This document shows positions 6,780-9,273 of a DNA stretch of 9,273 bases, in pieces; within the stretch, counting starts at the first letter, position 1, and every line of letters begins with the position of its first letter. The notes below the pieces were generated by a model. It saw only the letters and a list, made by a program, of their open reading frames with translations. It was not told the DNA's origin and did not search any database. The DNA lies in the NCBI GenBank assembly GCA_024638525.1, contig JAHEKB010000025.1, positions 7,279 through 16,551 of the forward strand, in the 5' to 3' direction. The DNA comes from Bacteroidota bacterium. Lineage in GTDB: Bacteria > Bacteroidota > Bacteroidia > NS11-12g > UBA9320. A program made the position numbers and the translations under genes.

Positions 6780-7360
6780 TCAATTTCAACAATAACTTCG
6801 TTTCTTCTGTCCACTACTTCATAGGGTGGGTTATAGCCCAAAAAGCTGAAGTTTCCCTTATGAGTAATCCCTTCACCTTCAAGTAGTGTTTTGAGCTCTT
6901 CTGTTTTTGCCGCTATGATATCATCATTGGCAAATCCTCCAAATTGCAGGGCAGCTACGGTTTTTTCTTCTTCCTTTTCAAATTTGACAGAAGGGTCATT
7001 TGGTTTAGGCAAATCCTCCATCTCCATACCTTCTGGTACTTTGAATTTCATGACTGTTGAGTCTTGCATGCTCATGCTCACTGGAGTGGTCATGGCGATT
7101 TTTTGGTTTTTTTCATTGCCTCCAAAAATGTAAGCAGCAAGCTTTCTAAAACCCTGGCTCGAAGCAGATTTATATGTACCGGACTCCATTACTACATAAG
7201 AATATATAGCCGGTTCATAGGTTCTTATTTCAAAGCTTCCATAATCTTTGATGACGGTATAGGGATGATTTTCTGTGTTTTTTGTACTTCGTTTGACAAT
7301 CACTTGAGCTATCGCCGCAATAGATAATAGGGTAATAGTAATTATAAGGATGATTTTCAT
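6767..7360 (-). CDS. SOUL-family haem-binding protein with N-terminal signal/anchor
   Basis: The 197-residue protein belongs to the SOUL/HBP family, a beta-barrel fold named for haem binding in vertebrate p22HBP. Residues 1-20 (MKIILIITITLLSIAAIAQV) form a signal peptide or single N-terminal membrane anchor, placing the domain outside the cytoplasm. The family blocks are YTVIKDYGSFEIRTYEP (34-50), the helix and strand around YIFGGNEKNQKIAMTTPV (77-94), FKVPEGM (106-112), and the C-terminal YNPPYEVVDRRNEVIVEI (176-193). Bacterial members are widespread and their physiological role is largely unsettled, so haem binding is a family inference. ATG at 7360 is the only start that keeps the whole hydrophobic segment. 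Its last four codons lie within the 3' end of the symporter on the opposite strand. A weak promoter is possible (minus-strand TTG at 7425-7427, 21 bp, TAATTTTT at 7396-7403), one mismatch from the -7 consensus. Confidence 0.88.
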   Translation of the reverse strand: MKIILIITITLLSIAAIAQVIVKRSTKNTENHPYTVIKDYGSFEIRTYEPAIYSYVVMESGTYKSASSQGFRKLAAYIFGGNEKNQKIAMTTPVSMSMQDSTVMKFKVPEGMEMEDLPKPNDPSVKFEKEEEKTVAALQFGGFANDDIIAAKTEELKTLLEGEGITHKGNFSFLGYNPPYEVVDRRNEVIVEIDYEG

Positions 7361-7453
7361 ATTAATTATAACAGTTATACCTCAGATTAGTTGTGAAAAA
7401 TTAGTCGCTTTGGGCCAGTGGGCTCAAGGCAAATTGAACCCTCATTTGGATTT

Positions 7454-7480
7454 ATTCTGAAATACAGAATTAATTCTGAA
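7454..7480. repeat. Palindrome cluster: ATTCTGAA direct repeat enclosing a 14-bp perfect palindrome
   Basis: CAGAATTAATTCTG at 7465-7478 is a perfect 14-bp palindrome. ATTCTG at 7454-7459 forms a second inverted pair with CAGAAT at 7465-7470, separated by 5 bp, and ATTCTGAA occurs twice as a direct repeat 19 bp apart (7454 and 7473). Three half-sites within 27 bp, in the 289-bp gap between the divergent SOUL and adhesin genes, look like an operator for a dimeric regulator, or alternatively a small hairpin. I do not recognise the regulator. The rest of the gap (7361-7649) holds no supportable gene. Confidence 0.45.
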
Positions 7481-7550
7481 TGGTTCATATTGCCAGCAGT
7501 AATAGATATTTCCTTCCATAAACTTAGCTGCTAAAAATGTTAGAAAAGAG

Positions 7551-7580
7551 TTGAAAACTTAATTATTTTACTTAATATTG
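7551..7580 (+). promoter_or_regulatory. Candidate promoter (TTG, 19-bp spacer, TAATATTG) for the large adhesin
   Basis: TTG at 7551-7553 is followed after 19 bp by TAATATTG at 7573-7580, one mismatch from TAnnTTTG and with a spacing inside the 17-23 bp range reported for Bacteroidota promoters. Transcription from here would leave a leader of about 60 nt before the ATG at 7650. In an AT-rich gap a match of this quality can arise by chance. Confidence 0.3.
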
Positions 7581-7649
7581 ACCAAGCTGCTTAAGGTTTT
7601 TAATCCTTTTTGGTGCGAAACTTTAGGTGCTCTAATAAACCTTATTATC

Positions 7650-9273
7650 ATGAAGACCCTAACTAAAGTAAAGCACTCGCGTGGATTCTCACGCTTGTTT
7701 TTCAAATCAAATTTTCAACTTTTTTTTCTGGCTGTTATTACCCTGTTCACTTCATTAAATGTTCAGGCTCAGAGTCAAACACCTAAGCTTTTGTCCATTG
7801 ATTTGCCATTTAATATTGATGGCTACATCGTCCGGCAAAATGATTCTTTTGGTGATTGGCTGGACACCTCTGCTTATACCAGTGGAAACAACGATGGTGC
7901 AGCCTTGGATTATAATTCCACCACAGGAGCGGTTACCTCACCTTTTGAATTGACGTTCCACGTAAATGACAGTACCAATGTAGGCACCAAGAATACAGAT
8001 GATGTATTTGATGGTGGTAACAAATGGAACGATGACCCAAACAATTGGGGCTGGAAGATTGGTAATACACCAAATAAGGATGACATCAATCGAGTCAATC
8101 TCCATATTTCAGAAGATGAGAACGGCGACATTTGGGCGATCGTTTCTGGGGATAGATATACCACTAATGGTACAAGTTATATCGACTTCGAATTTTTACA
8201 ACAGACGTTAACACCCAAGACAGGATCACCCTCAAATTATTTTGAAACAAATGGTGGTGATTGTGGAAGAACAGATGGAGACCTTTTGGTTACTGTAGAA
8301 TATACAAATGGAGGTAGTGTTGATAGCATTTACTTCTACCGCTGGTCTGACAGTGCGTCAACCAGTTGTGGATGGGATTGGCAACAATTCTGGATTCCTT
8401 CTTCTGTACCTGATTTGGCCTATGGATTTGTCAACGCTACAAATATTCCTGTTCCCTATGGAGCCTATGGTCAAAGTACATACACCAACCTTCAATTCGT
8501 TGAGGTAGCTATTAACCTATCGTCATTGATTGGAGAAGCAGTTGAGGAAGACCCATGCTTTGGACTTTTGTTCAGAACCATGTTTATGAAGACCAAATCT
8601 TCCAATTCTTATACGGCGGATCTGAAGGACATGATCATGCCTTTTCAGCTCAATTTGAATGTTGGTATAGCAACCTTGGTTTACGATATACCCGATTGCC
8701 ATTCAGAGGGCGTCTATGAGGAAACTATTCTTGGTCCAGGTACAGTATTGGGTGGTTCATTTTGGCTTACCCATGACGGAGACACGGGAACAAGTGTTCC
8801 AGGAGCTTCAGTGGGAGATTCAACGGGCACATTAACCATATCAGATACCGCATCGGGCTTTTATACGGTCTGGTATCAATATTCACCAAGAAAGAATTGC
8901 GTTAAGGATACCTTCTACACATTCTTTATTAATAGAGCGTATGCTGGTATACCTGGCGATAACCAACTGATTTGTAGTGGTGAGACACCCAGTGCCCTTA
9001 GTTTAGAAGATGACTTTGCGACAGGAACAGCCACGTATCAATGGCAGTCCAGCACCGCTGGTTGCGATGGTCCTTATACGGATATTTCCGGGGCTACAAA
9101 CGACTCTTATCAGCCAGGCACGGTGTCCGATTCTACTTGGTACCGTGCAATAATTACATCGGAAACTGACAGTTCAACCTGCTCAGACACCTCCGTATGT
9201 GCGGTTATAGGAGTAAATGAAATTGACTTTACGGCTCAACCTGCTAATCAGGCAACTTGTGATGTTAAAGATT
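7650..9273 (+). CDS. Large secreted adhesin-like protein (N-terminal part, 3' end off window)
   Basis: The frame is open from ATG 7650 to the right edge (541 complete codons, no stop). A long signal peptide has a basic N-region to about residue 20, a hydrophobic core (FQLFFLAVITLF) and likely cleavage after VQA at residue 40. Residues 47-345 form an N-terminal domain recurrent in giant Bacteroidota surface proteins; recognisable pieces are DDINRVNLHIS followed by DIWAIVSGDR (158-169) and TNGTSYIDFEF (172-182), then an aromatic, Cys-containing stretch (FYRWSD, CGWDWQQFW) and VEVAINLSSLIG. From about 350 an Ig-like array starts, the clearest module being 430-515 with GDNQLICSGETPSAL, YQWQSSTAGC, YTDISGATNDSYQPG and WYRAIIT. 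A further module begins near the edge (FTAQPANQATC). Family knowledge suggests a T9SS cargo of gliding-motility or adhesin type, but the sorting domain is outside the window, so this is inference. Confidence 0.87.
   Translation, partial: MKTLTKVKHSRGFSRLFFKSNFQLFFLAVITLFTSLNVQAQSQTPKLLSIDLPFNIDGYIVRQNDSFGDWLDTSAYTSGNNDGAALDYNSTTGAVTSPFELTFHVNDSTNVGTKNTDDVFDGGNKWNDDPNNWGWKIGNTPNKDDINRVNLHISEDENGDIWAIVSGDRYTTNGTSYIDFEFLQQTLTPKTGSPSNYFETNGGDCGRTDGDLLVTVEYTNGGSVDSIYFYRWSDSASTSCGWDWQQFWIPSSVPDLAYGFVNATNIPVPYGAYGQSTYTNLQFVEVAINLSSLIGEAVEEDPCFGLLFRTMFMKTKSSNSYTADLKDMIMPFQLNLNVGIATLVYDIPDCHSEGVYEETILGPGTVLGGSFWLTHDGDTGTSVPGASVGDSTGTLTISDTASGFYTVWYQYSPRKNCVKDTFYTFFINRAYAGIPGDNQLICSGETPSALSLEDDFATGTATYQWQSSTAGCDGPYTDISGATNDSYQPGTVSDSTWYRAIITSETDSSTCSDTSVCAVIGVNEIDFTAQPANQATCDVKD

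Noticed and set aside
7442..7519. 25-codon minus-strand open frame in the gap before the adhesin gene
   Set aside because: No ribosome-binding site or recognisable peptide, and it runs through the palindrome cluster; chance is sufficient.
7759..8508. Short frames in both strands inside the right-edge adhesin gene
   Set aside because: They overlap a continuous 541-codon frame with a signal peptide and Ig-like modules; they are shadows.

Overview
The window reads as a chromosomal segment from a member of the Bacteroidota, probably a free-living, T9SS-encoding lineage of the Flavobacteriia/Cytophagia type. The evidence is a complete protein with a type IX secretion (T9SS) type A sorting domain, two further very large modular surface proteins running off the window edges, start-proximal promoter boxes of the Bacteroidota form TAnnTTTG, and an AT-leaning composition. 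There are no RNA genes, no CRISPR array and no insertion sequence.

Layout from left to right: (1) 1-1205, minus strand: N-terminal 401 residues of a secreted L-type (legume-like) lectin followed by tandem Ig-like modules, cut by the left edge. (2) 1333-3291, plus: a 652-residue glycine-rich surface protein ending in a T9SS sorting domain, divergent from the lectin across 127 bp. (3) 3297-4331, minus: a bestrophin-family ion channel, convergent with gene 2 and only 5 bp away. (4) 4408-5220, plus: an unrecognised cysteine-rich lipoprotein, divergent from the bestrophin. (5) 5286-6779, plus: a PutP-like sodium/solute symporter starting with TTG. (6) 6767-7360, minus: a SOUL-family haem-binding protein whose 3' end overlaps the symporter by 13 bp. 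(7) 7650-9273, plus: N-terminal 541 residues of a large secreted adhesin-like protein, cut by the right edge.

The genes do not form an obvious operon: strands alternate, and almost every gene has its own upstream region. The shared theme is the cell envelope. Three genes encode exported surface proteins (one demonstrably a T9SS cargo, two inferred), one a lipoprotein, two inner-membrane transport proteins, and one an N-terminally anchored or exported haem-binding-fold protein. I see no convincing sign of a defence system, mobile element or biosynthetic cluster. The points most worth a second look are the complete legume-lectin metal and sugar site in the left-edge protein, the unclassified Cys-rich repeat lipoprotein with a promoter box touching its start codon, the palindrome cluster at 7454-7480, and the altered sodium-site motif in the symporter.
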